The notes beneath the pieces are model-generated. The model saw only the letters and a program-made list of their open reading frames with translations, did no database searches and had not been told where the DNA came from. A stretch of DNA of 64,000 bases. Origin: Syntrophaceticus sp050949745 (lineage in GTDB: Bacteria; Bacillota; DSM-12270; Thermacetogeniales; Thermacetogeniaceae). Below are positions 27,276-36,044 of the stretch, one piece after another; positions within the stretch are counted from its first letter, which is position 1, and every line of letters starts with the position of its first letter. The stretch is taken from positions 135,422 through 199,421 of the forward strand of contig JBMNGF010000001.1 of NCBI GenBank assembly GCA_050949745.1, read 5' to 3'. Made by a program: the position numbers and the translations under genes.

Positions 27276-27908
27276 TTAAAAAGACATGGATATTATGCCA
27301 AATATCTCCAACGCTTTGGCACCATTATTGGATATATAATCAGCACCTGTATATTCTCTCACCTGCTCATCCACAGGATAACCTCCCACCACAATGGTAA
27401 CCTTTTCTCTGAGGCCACTCTCTTCAAGCAGATCAACCAGCTTTTTAACATATCCGATACAAAATGTAAGCAAAACACATACGCCCACTATTTTTGCACC
27501 TGTTTCTTTTATGGCTTCAACGAATCTTTCCGGCGGCACATCCACACCTAAATCATAGACTTGGTATCCGGAGGAACGCAAAAGGTAAATGATTACATTT
27601 TTGCCTAGATCGTGGATATCACCTTCAATTGTTCCTATTATAACTCCAGTGCCGTTGGAATCTGTGTTGTTTTCGGGAAAATGGGGTTCGATTATTTCCA
27701 TAACTTCCTTTAAAATGGCTTCAGACATGATTAGATCTGAAAGGTAGTAGCTTCCCTCACTGTATCTTTTGCCTACAATTTCTACACCTTTTCTGCACTG
27801 CTCTACTATATTAAAAGCAGTCTCGCCGTTTTCAATCTTCTTTCTCACAATATCGATAGCCTTTTCCTCATCTAGGTTAGCCATAGCATCCATTAAATCA
27901 TTATTCAT
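27276..27908 (-). CDS. corrinoid (methyl-carrier) protein, third copy
   Basis: A 210-residue corrinoid protein with the same architecture (GDIHDLGKN, His99; VDVPPERFVEAIKETGAKIVGVCVLL) but more diverged than the other two; an Asn/Asp-rich linker (ENNTDSNGTG) joins the cap and B12 domains. It follows gntR by 19 nt in one operon and has no methyltransferase beside it, so its partner may be the short UroD protein at 19927 or lie elsewhere. The start is ATG 27908, set by GGGGGG 7 nt upstream. Confidence 0.9.
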   Translation of the reverse strand: MNNDLMDAMANLDEEKAIDIVRKKIENGETAFNIVEQCRKGVEIVGKRYSEGSYYLSDLIMSEAILKEVMEIIEPHFPENNTDSNGTGVIIGTIEGDIHDLGKNVIIYLLRSSGYQVYDLGVDVPPERFVEAIKETGAKIVGVCVLLTFCIGYVKKLVDLLEESGLREKVTIVVGGYPVDEQVREYTGADYISNNGAKALEIFGIISMSF

Positions 27909-27927
27909 CAACTGGCCCCCCTTGGAG

Positions 27928-28686
27928 TTATTCTTTAATACCCTCTACATTCCAGCCTTCATAGCTAATCATTTTATAGCGGTCACCACGATAGATGGTT
28001 TTTCCCCAAGCGATGATTTTACTATCTGCATCATAGATAGTTTGGGACATGAAAAAAACCGGTAATCCTGGGGTAACACCCAGAACTTTGGCCTCTTCCT
28101 CAGTAGCTTTTGACACCATTAATACTTTTTTGGAGCTTGACGGGATACTATCGCTGTGGGCTGCGGCCAGCCTCGACAGAAGTGGGTCTATCAATTGAGA
28201 TTCGAGGATCGGTGTTTGCTTTGAATAAACAGTGTATTTGGTTTCATATGCAAGGGGCTCTCCATCAGCAGTGATCACAATTCTAAAATAGAGGCATCTG
28301 CTATTGACCCCTATACCCAGTCTCTGAGCCAACTGCTCATCAGCTTTGACTATTCTGGCCTCCAGAAGTTCGGCATGGGGATTCATACCCTTCTGCTTAA
28401 TTTCATCGAAAAAGTTGTTGAGGTTGAAAGTAACGCTATCTAAACGCGGGCGAGCAACAAAGGTTCCCTTGCCTTTTTGGGTGTAAATCATGCCTGCTGA
28501 TGCAAGTTCTGAAATCGCCCGCCTTACTGTCATGCGGCTGATATCGTATCGCTCTGCTATTTCCATTTCAGTTGGCAGGGCATCTCCCGGCTGGAGTTTA
28601 CCGCTGCGGATCTGTTTTTCGAAATATTTAAATAATTGGTAGTATATTGGTATGATGGAGTTTTTGTCGACTATTTCATCTTTCAT
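27928..28686 (-). CDS. GntR-family (HutC/UTRA) transcriptional regulator
   Basis: A 252-residue regulator. The winged-helix DNA-binding domain covers residues about 10-75 (IYYQLFKYFEKQIRSGKLQPGDALPTEMEIAERYDISRMTVRRAISELASAGMIYTQKGKGTF). The UTRA effector domain covers about 90-245. It likely senses a small molecule from the substrate or a methylation intermediate. The operator-like TGTCTATACA lies at 28732-28741, about 46 nt upstream of the start, consistent with autoregulation; the same sequence occurs twice in the 23.5-kb control region. It is co-transcribed with the third corrinoid protein. Confidence 0.92.
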   Translation of the reverse strand: MKDEIVDKNSIIPIYYQLFKYFEKQIRSGKLQPGDALPTEMEIAERYDISRMTVRRAISELASAGMIYTQKGKGTFVARPRLDSVTFNLNNFFDEIKQKGMNPHAELLEARIVKADEQLAQRLGIGVNSRCLYFRIVITADGEPLAYETKYTVYSKQTPILESQLIDPLLSRLAAAHSDSIPSSSKKVLMVSKATEEEAKVLGVTPGLPVFFMSQTIYDADSKIIAWGKTIYRGDRYKMISYEGWNVEGIKE

Positions 28687-28993
28687 TTTAACACCTATCT
28701 AATAATTAACATTTTTGTTGCCTGTACATGTTGTCTATACATATAGATTAGCACATCGGCATCTGTTTTTCAATCAAATAAAGTTGTTTCTTTCAGTGAC
28801 AGACACTTGGATAGCAATTTCCGTTACACCTTTCCTGATAACAGACATCCGAAAAGTAGCAGGTAACATGCAGGCTGTCCCTCTCATTAAAAAATCCAAT
28901 CACCGGAAACGTCCCTGTGATTGGACCTGTAATTGGATTTTTTGAATGTGGCAAACGAAAGGTCCCGTTGCCACCCGGTGTCACCTTGCCAGC
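28687..28993. promoter_or_regulatory. gntR upstream region with operator and two hairpin repeats
   Basis: TGTCTATACA operator at 28732-28741, preceded by TGTACATG. Further right, a hairpin with arms TCCAATCAC/GTGATTGGA (28895-28925) nested in AATCCAAT/ATTGGATT, then hairpin copy GTGGCA/TGCCAC (28948-28974). No gene seen. Confidence 0.75.
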
Positions 28994-29191
28994 TCAGTGC
29001 ACTCGCTGCTCCCAGATTGATTCTCCTTCCACCAATTCAGCCACATGCACTTGAATTACTTCATCTGATTCCAAATAGCGTACCTTCGCTTCTTCTCCGT
29101 CCAGATCCTCGATCCATACAGGAGACCCGTTATATAAGACATCAACCACACCCAATGATTCGAAAATCTGTTGTGCTTTTTCTGCTTCCAA
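28994..29191 (-). CDS. sspH: H-type small acid-soluble spore protein
   Basis: A 65-residue SspH. The pattern EAEKAQQIFESLGVVDVLYNGSPVWIEDLD aligns with Bacillus SspH (xAQRAKEIxES, then VxYxGxPVxIxxVD). The family consists of minor spore-core proteins made in the forespore. I start at TTG 29191, which gives the same N-terminal length as Bacillus SspH and has GGGGTG 6 nt upstream; the GTG at 29200 sits too close to it. It confirms the organism belongs to a spore-forming lineage. Confidence 0.85.
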   Translation of the reverse strand: MEAEKAQQIFESLGVVDVLYNGSPVWIEDLDGEEAKVRYLESDEVIQVHVAELVEGESIWEQRVH

Positions 29192-29775
29192 TCGCTGCAC
29201 CCCTTTTTGTATTTATGATTCCCGCCTTCTAGAAAAGTATCAGTATTCATGGAACTCATCTGCCAATTGCCTTCCTGCTGGTTAGGTATTATGGGCCTCT
29301 TTCAACTTGCCGGATCAGCAGACATGCTGGGCGAACGACAAAAGGGCAGCAAACCTTTCCCTACTTTACAAATGCCTAGAAATAACATCACCCCTCACTA
29401 CTGTATGTGAGAGGTGATTTCTATAATAGCAATAAAGCAAGCCTGTTTGTTGGTGGTTGGTGGTTGGTGATAATAAAACAATAAAGCAAGTCAGGCGGAA
29501 TGGATATCGGAAGCCGGAGGTCAGAGACCGGAAAAAGATTAGAAGCATTAACGCAATCCTGGCACCGTCTGGTTAGCTGCCACCTGGTTCTGGATGTGGC
29601 AAACGAAACGTCCCCATGCCACATGCGTGTTGTTATTATATCCCATTTCCTGGCTTAAGGATATAGGTTGAGGTTTACACCAACTGAGGAACACACGGGG
29701 GAACACAAGGGAACTGTCCCCCTGTGTTCCCCCGCCCTGCGCTCGAATGTGGCAAACGAAACGTCCCCGTGCCAC
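29192..29775. repeat. 584-nt intergenic region of hairpins and dispersed repeats
   Basis: Contains a stem ATCACC-CTCAC/GTGAG-AGGTGAT (about 29388-29419), a GGTTGGTGG tract (about 29450-29470), repeat text GGAAGCCGGAGGTCAGAGACC (about 29510), GCATTAACGCA (29546), hairpin copies GTGGCA/TGCCAC at 29596-29622 and 29749-29775, and a long stem GGGGGAACACA/TGTGTTCCCCC (29697-29733). The last hairpin ends on the base before the UPF0182 stop codon. No gene seen. Confidence 0.8.
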
Positions 29776-32490
29776 CTACAGCATCTCTTCGAGTACCTTT
29801 CCTAGCTCATCTATGGCCTTGCCATAGCCTGCCCAGTCGCCGGCCTTGAGGGCATTTTCTGCTTCTTGGAAAAGCTGGTTTGCCCTTTGAGCAAGGCTTG
29901 AGGGAGCTTGCGGCCCACTTGGCTGCTCAGGGCCCGGTTCCTCAGTGCCTGGCTCTTCAGTATCTGGCTGCTCATCGGTCCCGAACAGTATATTCACAGC
30001 ACTCCACAGGTCCCTTTCCATAACCACCCTTCCATCATAAAAGGCGATCACCCTGGTCAGCTCTGGCATTGCGCTTTCCTTTGCCTGCAGGAATAGTGGC
30101 TCCACATAGAGGAGTTGTCCACCCAGAGGCACAGTGATCAGGTTCCCGCGGATTATCTGAGAGCCGTGCTGGTTCCAAAGTGTGAGCTGGCTGGAGATGT
30201 CACTGTCCTGATCGATGCTGGCCTCTACCTGCATAGGACCATAAGCGTGTACATCTTTAGGAAAAACATCGATGACCATTTCACCATAATGCTCTCCATC
30301 ACAACGGGCAGCCAGCCATGCCACAGCATTCTCTCGGTTCATCGGTGTATAAGGGAGGACAAGGACAAATTCCTCTTCCTCCTCGCCCGGAAGCCTCATC
30401 ATGGTATAGTAAGGCTCGAGCGCCTGGCTGTCATCGGAATATTTCTCATGAGGGATCGTCCACTCGTCCTCACGGTTATAAAAAACCCGGGCATCCTGGA
30501 CATGGTATTCGGCAAAAACCTCAGCCTGAAGACTAAACAGATCCACAGGGTAGCGGATATGTTCCCTGAGCCCCTCCGGCATCTCAGAGATAGGGCGATA
30601 GAGATCAGGATAAATATTGCTGTAGACACCGACCACCGGGTCCTCCGGATCAATCACATAAAATGCATATTCGCCATTATAGGCATCCACAACCACCTTC
30701 ACCGAATTGCGAGTATAGTTGATACCATTCCTCATATCGGAGTAGGGATATTGGCTGGAAGTGGTATAAGCATCCACTATCCAAAAGATACGCCCATCTA
30801 CCACAACAGGGTAAGGATCACTGTCAAACTTTAGATAGGGAGCTATTCTGCTTACATCCTGGACCGTGCGCTGATAGAGAATCCGACTTTCAGATGTAAT
30901 GTCAGAACTTAACACCATCCTCATATCTTTAAAATGCAGGGCATAAAGAAGACGGCGTATCGGTGTAAGTTTTACACCGCCATCACCCTCATAGTTGGTA
31001 TAAATATTTTCCTCACCTGAGGGGTAATCGAACTCCCCTATATTGGTATTGACTATAACGATATCATCGGTCAGTTCGCCATAATAAATCTCCGGCCGAG
31101 TGATCTCAATCTCAGGATGTGCCGCTTGTGGAGGTATGTTTTCCAACAGATATAAAGGCCTGCCTTCAGCTGTCACCTCATTGACTGGACTGATCACAGC
31201 CCCATATCCGTGAGTATACTGGAGGCGTTGGTTCACCCAGGTACGGGCACGCTCAGAAAGCCTATCCTGATCCAATTCCCTTACAGAAATCATCACCTGA
31301 CGGTAGTCATCACCGAAACGATAGCGGTCAACATTCACACCAGGAAAACTGTAATAACGCCTTAGCTGCTGCATCTGGTTGTATACCTGCTGAATAGGGC
31401 GAAAATCCCAGAGGCGCACATTAGATAAGGTAACGCGGTTATCTTCTACTATATTGCTGTCTGCTTTATCTTCACCATCGTCAACCACAGTGATAGGCTT
31501 AACATCTTCCAATCCATAGGCATAGCGTGTTGCGTCAATATTGTACTCAATATATTCTTTTTCACGGTTGAACTCATTGGGCTCAACCTGAAACTTTTGA
31601 ACAGCAGCAGGATAAACACCGCCCACAAGCACAGAGGCGACCACCAGCACACCAACACCTGTAGCAACTGGAAGCACCTTTCCTCGCACCAGACTGACAA
31701 AAACTAAGAGCGCTGCTAGTATGGCGACCACAGTCAGTATCTTCAATGCAGGGATATTGGCATGGACATCTGTATAACCTGCACCGAAGAAAGAGCCCTG
31801 GGGGTCGGTCATTAAACTATATATGGAAAGATAGTAATCACCGGCCTTCAGTACCAACAATCCAGCAATCAGAGAAGCCAAGTGCAGCTTAACCGGAGAG
31901 AAAACGCGCCAATTATCTCTCATAAACTCTTTGGATGCGAGCAGAAAGTACACCAGAGCGCAGATAATAAGCATCAGCACAAAAGCAGAAAACAGCGAGG
32001 ACTGCAGCAATTCATAGACTGGAAGCTTAAACATATAGAAGGCTGCATCTTTGCCCAGGATGGGATCTGTGCGGCCAACTGGCTGAGCATAGAAAAACTT
32101 TTGAAAAACATCCCAATTAGTGCTGACACCCACAGCAAAAAAGAAAGCAAAAACAGCGCTAAACACACCTGTAACAAACTTGGCGGCTGTCGACGTAAAG
32201 ATGCGGCGCAGGGGGGCTATGAACGCTTCATAAGCCTGAGTGTCCACATCATAAACCTGGAATGTAGGCAATGAACGGCGCAGGTACCAAAAATTCGCCT
32301 GAAATAAGGCAAAAAAGACAAGAAAAATGACAGCCCCTACAACAAAGCGAGTCAAAAAAAGTCTCCAAAAAACCCTGTCATATTCCAGGGAAGAAAACCA
32401 CATAAAATCTGCCCACTTACCTACAACCCATTCAAAAAAAACCAAGGCAAGCACTATAACCACTACTTGTACGAGCCGTTTCCTCTGCAT
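29776..32490 (-). CDS. UPF0182 family membrane protein
   Basis: A 904-residue COG1615/UPF0182 protein. Seven membrane helices lie in about the first 310 residues. A large extracytoplasmic domain follows (TRYAYGLEDVKPITV, RLQYTHGYGAVISPVNEVT, PQAAHPEIEITRPEIYYGELTDD, HFKDMRMVLSSDI). The C-terminal tail has a Glu/Pro-rich linker (EEPGTEEPGPEQPSG) and a helical end typical for the family. Function unknown. Transcribed alone. Confidence 0.93.
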   Translation of the reverse strand: MQRKRLVQVVVIVLALVFFEWVVGKWADFMWFSSLEYDRVFWRLFLTRFVVGAVIFLVFFALFQANFWYLRRSLPTFQVYDVDTQAYEAFIAPLRRIFTSTAAKFVTGVFSAVFAFFFAVGVSTNWDVFQKFFYAQPVGRTDPILGKDAAFYMFKLPVYELLQSSLFSAFVLMLIICALVYFLLASKEFMRDNWRVFSPVKLHLASLIAGLLVLKAGDYYLSIYSLMTDPQGSFFGAGYTDVHANIPALKILTVVAILAALLVFVSLVRGKVLPVATGVGVLVVASVLVGGVYPAAVQKFQVEPNEFNREKEYIEYNIDATRYAYGLEDVKPITVVDDGEDKADSNIVEDNRVTLSNVRLWDFRPIQQVYNQMQQLRRYYSFPGVNVDRYRFGDDYRQVMISVRELDQDRLSERARTWVNQRLQYTHGYGAVISPVNEVTAEGRPLYLLENIPPQAAHPEIEITRPEIYYGELTDDIVIVNTNIGEFDYPSGEENIYTNYEGDGGVKLTPIRRLLYALHFKDMRMVLSSDITSESRILYQRTVQDVSRIAPYLKFDSDPYPVVVDGRIFWIVDAYTTSSQYPYSDMRNGINYTRNSVKVVVDAYNGEYAFYVIDPEDPVVGVYSNIYPDLYRPISEMPEGLREHIRYPVDLFSLQAEVFAEYHVQDARVFYNREDEWTIPHEKYSDDSQALEPYYTMMRLPGEEEEEFVLVLPYTPMNRENAVAWLAARCDGEHYGEMVIDVFPKDVHAYGPMQVEASIDQDSDISSQLTLWNQHGSQIIRGNLITVPLGGQLLYVEPLFLQAKESAMPELTRVIAFYDGRVVMERDLWSAVNILFGTDEQPDTEEPGTEEPGPEQPSGPQAPSSLAQRANQLFQEAENALKAGDWAGYGKAIDELGKVLEEML

Positions 32491-32901
32491 AAAATCCCCC
32501 TTTAAAATATAACTTGTATATGCACAAAAACGAATGTATTATATAAGCACAGCTTTCAGGGAACTACCAATCTTAACCGAATCCTTATTCTTATTACCCT
32601 TTTTCTTATACTTATTAACTTATAAAACTTAACTTATACTACCCTTTTGAGATATCCCCCTTCAACTTCTTACTCACTTAATAAAGAAGATCCTCTAATA
32701 TGCACACACTTTCGTACTTTCCTAATGCTACAGTAGGCATCCCAACACAACAACACTTCTAATTGGCCATTCGAGTAGCAGATATAGGCAAAACAATCAA
32801 AGCAGTAAATCAGTAGACATATTATAACATACAGACCCCGGGGGGTAGTATTCTCTTTTTACAGTTCCGTTGAAAGCTCCTCTGGGAAAGGAGTATACAT
32901 T
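32491..32901. other. 410-nt divergent intergenic region
   Basis: AT-rich spacer between UPF0182 (minus) and a Cys-cluster gene (plus). It should hold both promoters. No repeat, RNA or small gene could be supported; AAGGAG at about 32887 is the ribosome site of the next gene. Confidence 0.4.
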
Positions 32902-33204
32902 ATGTCTATATTAATGGACGAATATCGAGATGATGAGCTGTGTGCAGAATGCGGCGGGAAGTGCTGTTATGTCCACGGCCCCCCTTACAACATGAATGCC
33001 AAGAAACTTCATGAAGACAAAAAACACATTTATGGCGGCGGCAATCGTGAAGAATATGGGGTCGATCCCCTGCCGCAAAAAATCCACCCCCATGCCTGTG
33101 AATATTTAAGTGAAAAGGGATGCATCATTCCATGGGAAAAACGCCCCCCTATCTGCAAGAACTTTCGCTGTGGGCTGTGGAGGGATATGATGTACAGAAG
33201 ATAG
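32902..33204 (+). CDS. YkgJ-type cysteine-cluster protein
   Basis: A 100-residue protein with the Cys pattern of the YkgJ/CxxCxxCC family: CAECGGKCC near the N-terminus, then ACEYLSEKGCIIPWEKRPPICKNFRCG. These cysteines probably bind zinc or an iron-sulfur cluster. The function of the family is unclear. ATG 32902 has AAGGAG 8-9 nt upstream. Monocistronic, with its 3' flank entering GGTTGG repeats within 10 nt. Confidence 0.82.
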   Translation: MSILMDEYRDDELCAECGGKCCYVHGPPYNMNAKKLHEDKKHIYGGGNREEYGVDPLPQKIHPHACEYLSEKGCIIPWEKRPPICKNFRCGLWRDMMYRR

Positions 33205-33676
33205 CCTGTTAGTGGTTGGTGGTTGGTGAGTTAGTGGTTGGAGAAAGATATTGGGGCGGGAAATTGTCCAAGACAGTCTGGTCTTTCAGACTTCTGACCT
33301 CTGGTTTCCGACTTCTGCTTTTTCGGTTGGTGGTTGGTGGTTGGAAAAGACCTGTGTCAAGGGAACAGGGGTCATGTCATCGCAGTTTGTTGCTGGCTAT
33401 TAGTCGGGTAGCAGACCTGTCCCTCTGATCGCGTGGGAAACTGTACATAAAGTAGGGTACCTGAATAATAACTCCGGCTGTATTAACCGGTACTAAACCT
33501 GCTAAAAAAACACAGAAAAACACAGGGGCGGTCCTTTTGACTCATTCTCATTCATAGTCACGTGAGTCAAAGTCACCGTCCCCTTGCCTCCCAATATGCA
33601 ACAGGAACCGTCCCCACTGCATACCTTCTGGTCTGTGCTATAATATTAGTAAAATTTCGGATAAGGAGAGTTGAGA
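33205..33676. repeat. repeat-rich intergenic region (module A, second copy)
   Basis: GGTTGG tracts flank a module A copy (33240-33344). Then come an inverted repeat TTGACTCA/TGAGTCAA (33537-33570) and a hairpin TATGCA/TGCATA with loop CAGGAACCGTCCCCAC (33595-33623). No gene seen. Confidence 0.82.
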
Positions 33677-33880
33677 ATGGACGATTTCGGGGACATTTTT
33701 GGAAAACTATTCGAAAAGCCTGAAATGGAGGTCCGCAACTGTGAGAACTGCAACAGCGGTATTAGAACAAAAGAAGGACTTAAATGCTGCCTCAACAAAA
33801 AAGAAGAGTGTATAGGAGATGGGGAGTATAAACACTGGACACCGCTGGTGGTTATCGGTGATGAAATGTCTGAGAGCTAA
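33677..33880 (+). CDS. small cysteine-containing protein, 67 aa
   Basis: A 67-residue protein, not recognised. It has two Cys pairs, NCENCNSG and KCCLNKKEEC, which could form one zinc site, and a short conserved-looking end (YKHWTPLVV). ATG 33677 has AAGGAG 8 nt upstream. It is followed closely by hairpin repeats. A function cannot be proposed; the size and Cys spacing suggest a zinc-ribbon accessory protein. Confidence 0.6.
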   Translation: MDDFGDIFGKLFEKPEMEVRNCENCNSGIRTKEGLKCCLNKKEECIGDGEYKHWTPLVVIGDEMSES

Positions 33881-34036
33881 TGGTAAATGACCTGCCATGG
33901 GGACTGTCCCCTTGGCTGTCAAGCCATCGCTAAGGCAGGAAGCAAAGGGACGTTCTTTTTGCTTCCCAATATGCAACAAGAACCTTCCCCTCTGCATACC
34001 CCGAGACTTCTGACTTCCTGTCTCTGTTTGAATATT
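33881..34036. repeat. three adjacent hairpins with GGGAC-type cores
   Basis: GCCATGGGGAC/GTCCCCTTGGC (33894-33916), GGAAGCAAA/TTTGCTTCC (33938-33966) and TATGCA/TGCATA with loop CAAGAACCTTCCCCTC (33970-33998). Confidence 0.8.
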
Positions 34037-34078
34037 ATAAAGGGATTGTCCGGTATTGGGACAACCCCTTATCTTTAT
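34037..34078 (-). terminator. probable terminator of the BCCT gene
   Basis: Stem AAGGGATTGTCC/GGACAACCCCTT with one mismatch and a short loop, about 25-60 nt after the BCCT stop codon; the minus strand continues with an A/U-rich stretch. Confidence 0.55.
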
Positions 34079-34101
34079 AGGCTCTTGTTGTGTTTATTGG
34101 T

Positions 34102-35661
34102 TTATGTAGTTAGTGTTTCATCAGTAGTGGCACTGGGCAAAGGCTGTTGGGGGATCGCTTTACTTTCCATTTTCGCCACTTGCTTATTTAGAGCACGCGA
34201 GATGGAGAACCACATAGCGATCATAAAGCCCAGGAAGGGAAGGGCACCGACAATCGATGCTGTTTGCAGAGCAGTCAGCCCCCCCGTAATCAACAATATC
34301 AGAGCCAAGCCACCCTCAAGAAGACCAAGGACAACTCGCAGCCAGGTTTTCGGATTTTCATTACCATAAGAACAATACATACCGGCAACAAATGTTGCCG
34401 AGTCTGCTGATGTGATGAAGAAAATTGCAATTACCAATATTAAAACAATTGACAGCAAGGTGGTTCCAGGCATTTGCTGTAACATCCCGAAGATTGGACT
34501 CGCTGTGCTGGCATCCAACATCGGTTTAAAGTCAAAAATACCATTATGCTGCATAAATATGGCATTACCACCCCAGACAGCCATCCAGGTAGCACAAATC
34601 AGTGGAGGAACTACCAAAACTCCAGCGATAAATTCTCTGATTGTCCTGCCCTTGGAGATACGAGCAATAAAACCGCCGACAAATGGTGCCCAAGCTATCC
34701 ACCAAGCCCAGTAGAAAACTGTCCATCCCCCGACCCATGCTCCATCATTTAAAGCATTTGTCCAGGTGCTCATGCCGACAAAGTTTTGAAGCATTTCACC
34801 AATACCTGTTGTTAAAACATTCAAAACAAAGCGCGGATTGCCTAAAACAAAAACAGCAACCAGCAGAAAACCGGCTAACCAAAGGTTAGTATTACTGAGA
34901 AAAGCAATACCTCTTTTAATACCTGTTACTGCTGATGTGATAAAACATGCAGTAAATACTAAAACTAATATACAATAGACTGTGTTATTTGCAGGAAATC
35001 CAAAGACAGCGTTTAAGCCCTCAGCAACCTGCATTACCCCCAGTCCAAGGGAAGTGGCTACTCCTAAAAATGTAGCGAAAATAGCTGTAAAATCAGCCAC
35101 AGGCATCAGCCAGCGTTGATTCCCGACCAGTGGTTCGATAACAGATCCTACAGTAAAGGGGCGTCCCAGATTATAAGCAAAATAACCCAAACACATACCC
35201 ACAAAAGCGTAAACCACCCAGGCACTCATGCCCCAGTGAAGATAGGAATAGCGCAAAGCAATCCCAACTGCTTCATCTGATGCAGGATCACCGAAAGGGG
35301 GAGTAAAATAATGACTCAGAGGCTCACTAACTCCCCAGAATACCAATCCTATGCCCATCGCCGCAGCAAAAAGCATAGCAAACCACCTTATAGTTGTAAA
35401 CTCCGGTTTTGCATCCTCGCCACCTAATCTGATTTTACCCCATTTAGAAATCATGACAATGAGCATGGCGACAACAAACAAAAATACTACTATTAGAAAA
35501 AACCATCCCAAATTCGCAGTAACCCAGGCAAGCGTTGCATTCATTGCTGTGTCCAAACCTTCTGGTGAGATTATCCCCCAGAGTACCAGAGCGCCGATAA
35601 CAGCGCTTACTACAATAAGCATTGCTTTGTTAATACCCTTTTCTTCTGGTATAGAATCCAT
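34102..35661 (-). CDS. BCCT-family betaine/carnitine/choline transporter
   Basis: A 519-residue BCCT transporter with 12 predicted helices. Diagnostic segments are FWGVSEPLSHY, YLHWGMSAWVVYAF, and the substrate-site region TVFYWAWWIAWAPFVGGFIARISKGRTIREF, whose Trp cage binds quaternary ammonium groups. Its place beside MttB-type methyltransferases implies uptake of glycine betaine, carnitine or a similar methylamine as methyl donor. A sigma-54-type promoter (TGGCATTCTTTTTGCT) lies about 140 nt upstream, so it appears to be its own transcription unit under the nearby activator. Confidence 0.93.
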   Translation of the reverse strand: MDSIPEEKGINKAMLIVVSAVIGALVLWGIISPEGLDTAMNATLAWVTANLGWFFLIVVFLFVVAMLIVMISKWGKIRLGGEDAKPEFTTIRWFAMLFAAAMGIGLVFWGVSEPLSHYFTPPFGDPASDEAVGIALRYSYLHWGMSAWVVYAFVGMCLGYFAYNLGRPFTVGSVIEPLVGNQRWLMPVADFTAIFATFLGVATSLGLGVMQVAEGLNAVFGFPANNTVYCILVLVFTACFITSAVTGIKRGIAFLSNTNLWLAGFLLVAVFVLGNPRFVLNVLTTGIGEMLQNFVGMSTWTNALNDGAWVGGWTVFYWAWWIAWAPFVGGFIARISKGRTIREFIAGVLVVPPLICATWMAVWGGNAIFMQHNGIFDFKPMLDASTASPIFGMLQQMPGTTLLSIVLILVIAIFFITSADSATFVAGMYCSYGNENPKTWLRVVLGLLEGGLALILLITGGLTALQTASIVGALPFLGFMIAMWFSISRALNKQVAKMESKAIPQQPLPSATTDETLTT

Positions 35662-35799
35662 ACCCTTTCCCCTTTCGTTATGTTTGATACTCAGTTCCTA
35701 AACTACTAAAAAACATTAACGAAGAGCCCATCACACAATACCAATAGGGTATTAGGTCAATGTCTATCCACCCCCCTTTTTGCTATCACAAACTTAAGG

Positions 35800-35815
35800 A
35801 GCAAAAAGAATGCCA
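35800..35815 (-). promoter_or_regulatory. sigma-54 (-24/-12) promoter for BCCT gene
   Basis: Minus strand reads TGGCAT-TCTTT-TTGCT, one mismatch from TGGCAC-N5-TTGCW, with GG and GC at the obligatory spacing. Confidence 0.75.
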
Positions 35816-35955
35816 GGTTATATATGGTAAAATATTGTCTTGGATATCATTTTTCATAATAGAGAGATAAATTGTACTATCACTACATTGTAATAAGCTA
35901 TATCAATTAGAAGAATATTAGTAAAGATCTAGGTTTGTGATAATTGGCTTTTGCA

Positions 35956-35990
35956 TGCCAACAAAATATGCAGTGACGAATTTGTTGGCA
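35956..35990. promoter_or_regulatory. inverted repeat, candidate activator site
   Basis: Perfect 10-bp arms TGCCAACAAA/TTTGTTGGCA with a 15-nt spacer, about 140-175 nt upstream of the -24 element, a usual distance for enhancer-binding proteins. Confidence 0.5.
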
Positions 35991-36044
35991 CGCAACTTAT
36001 GCAGAAAGATCTCCTGGCACCATGACTCCGAAGCATCCCTGGTA

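Larger units (their letters stand above)
35662..36044. other. BCCT upstream region
   Basis: Holds a sigma-54-type promoter (35800-35815) and an upstream inverted repeat (35956-35990), listed separately. Otherwise AT-rich with no gene visible. Confidence 0.5.

Noticed and set aside
30115..30834. 239-codon open frame on the plus strand
   Set aside because: It is antisense to the clearly coding UPF0182 gene, has no ribosome site and gives a protein of unnatural composition.
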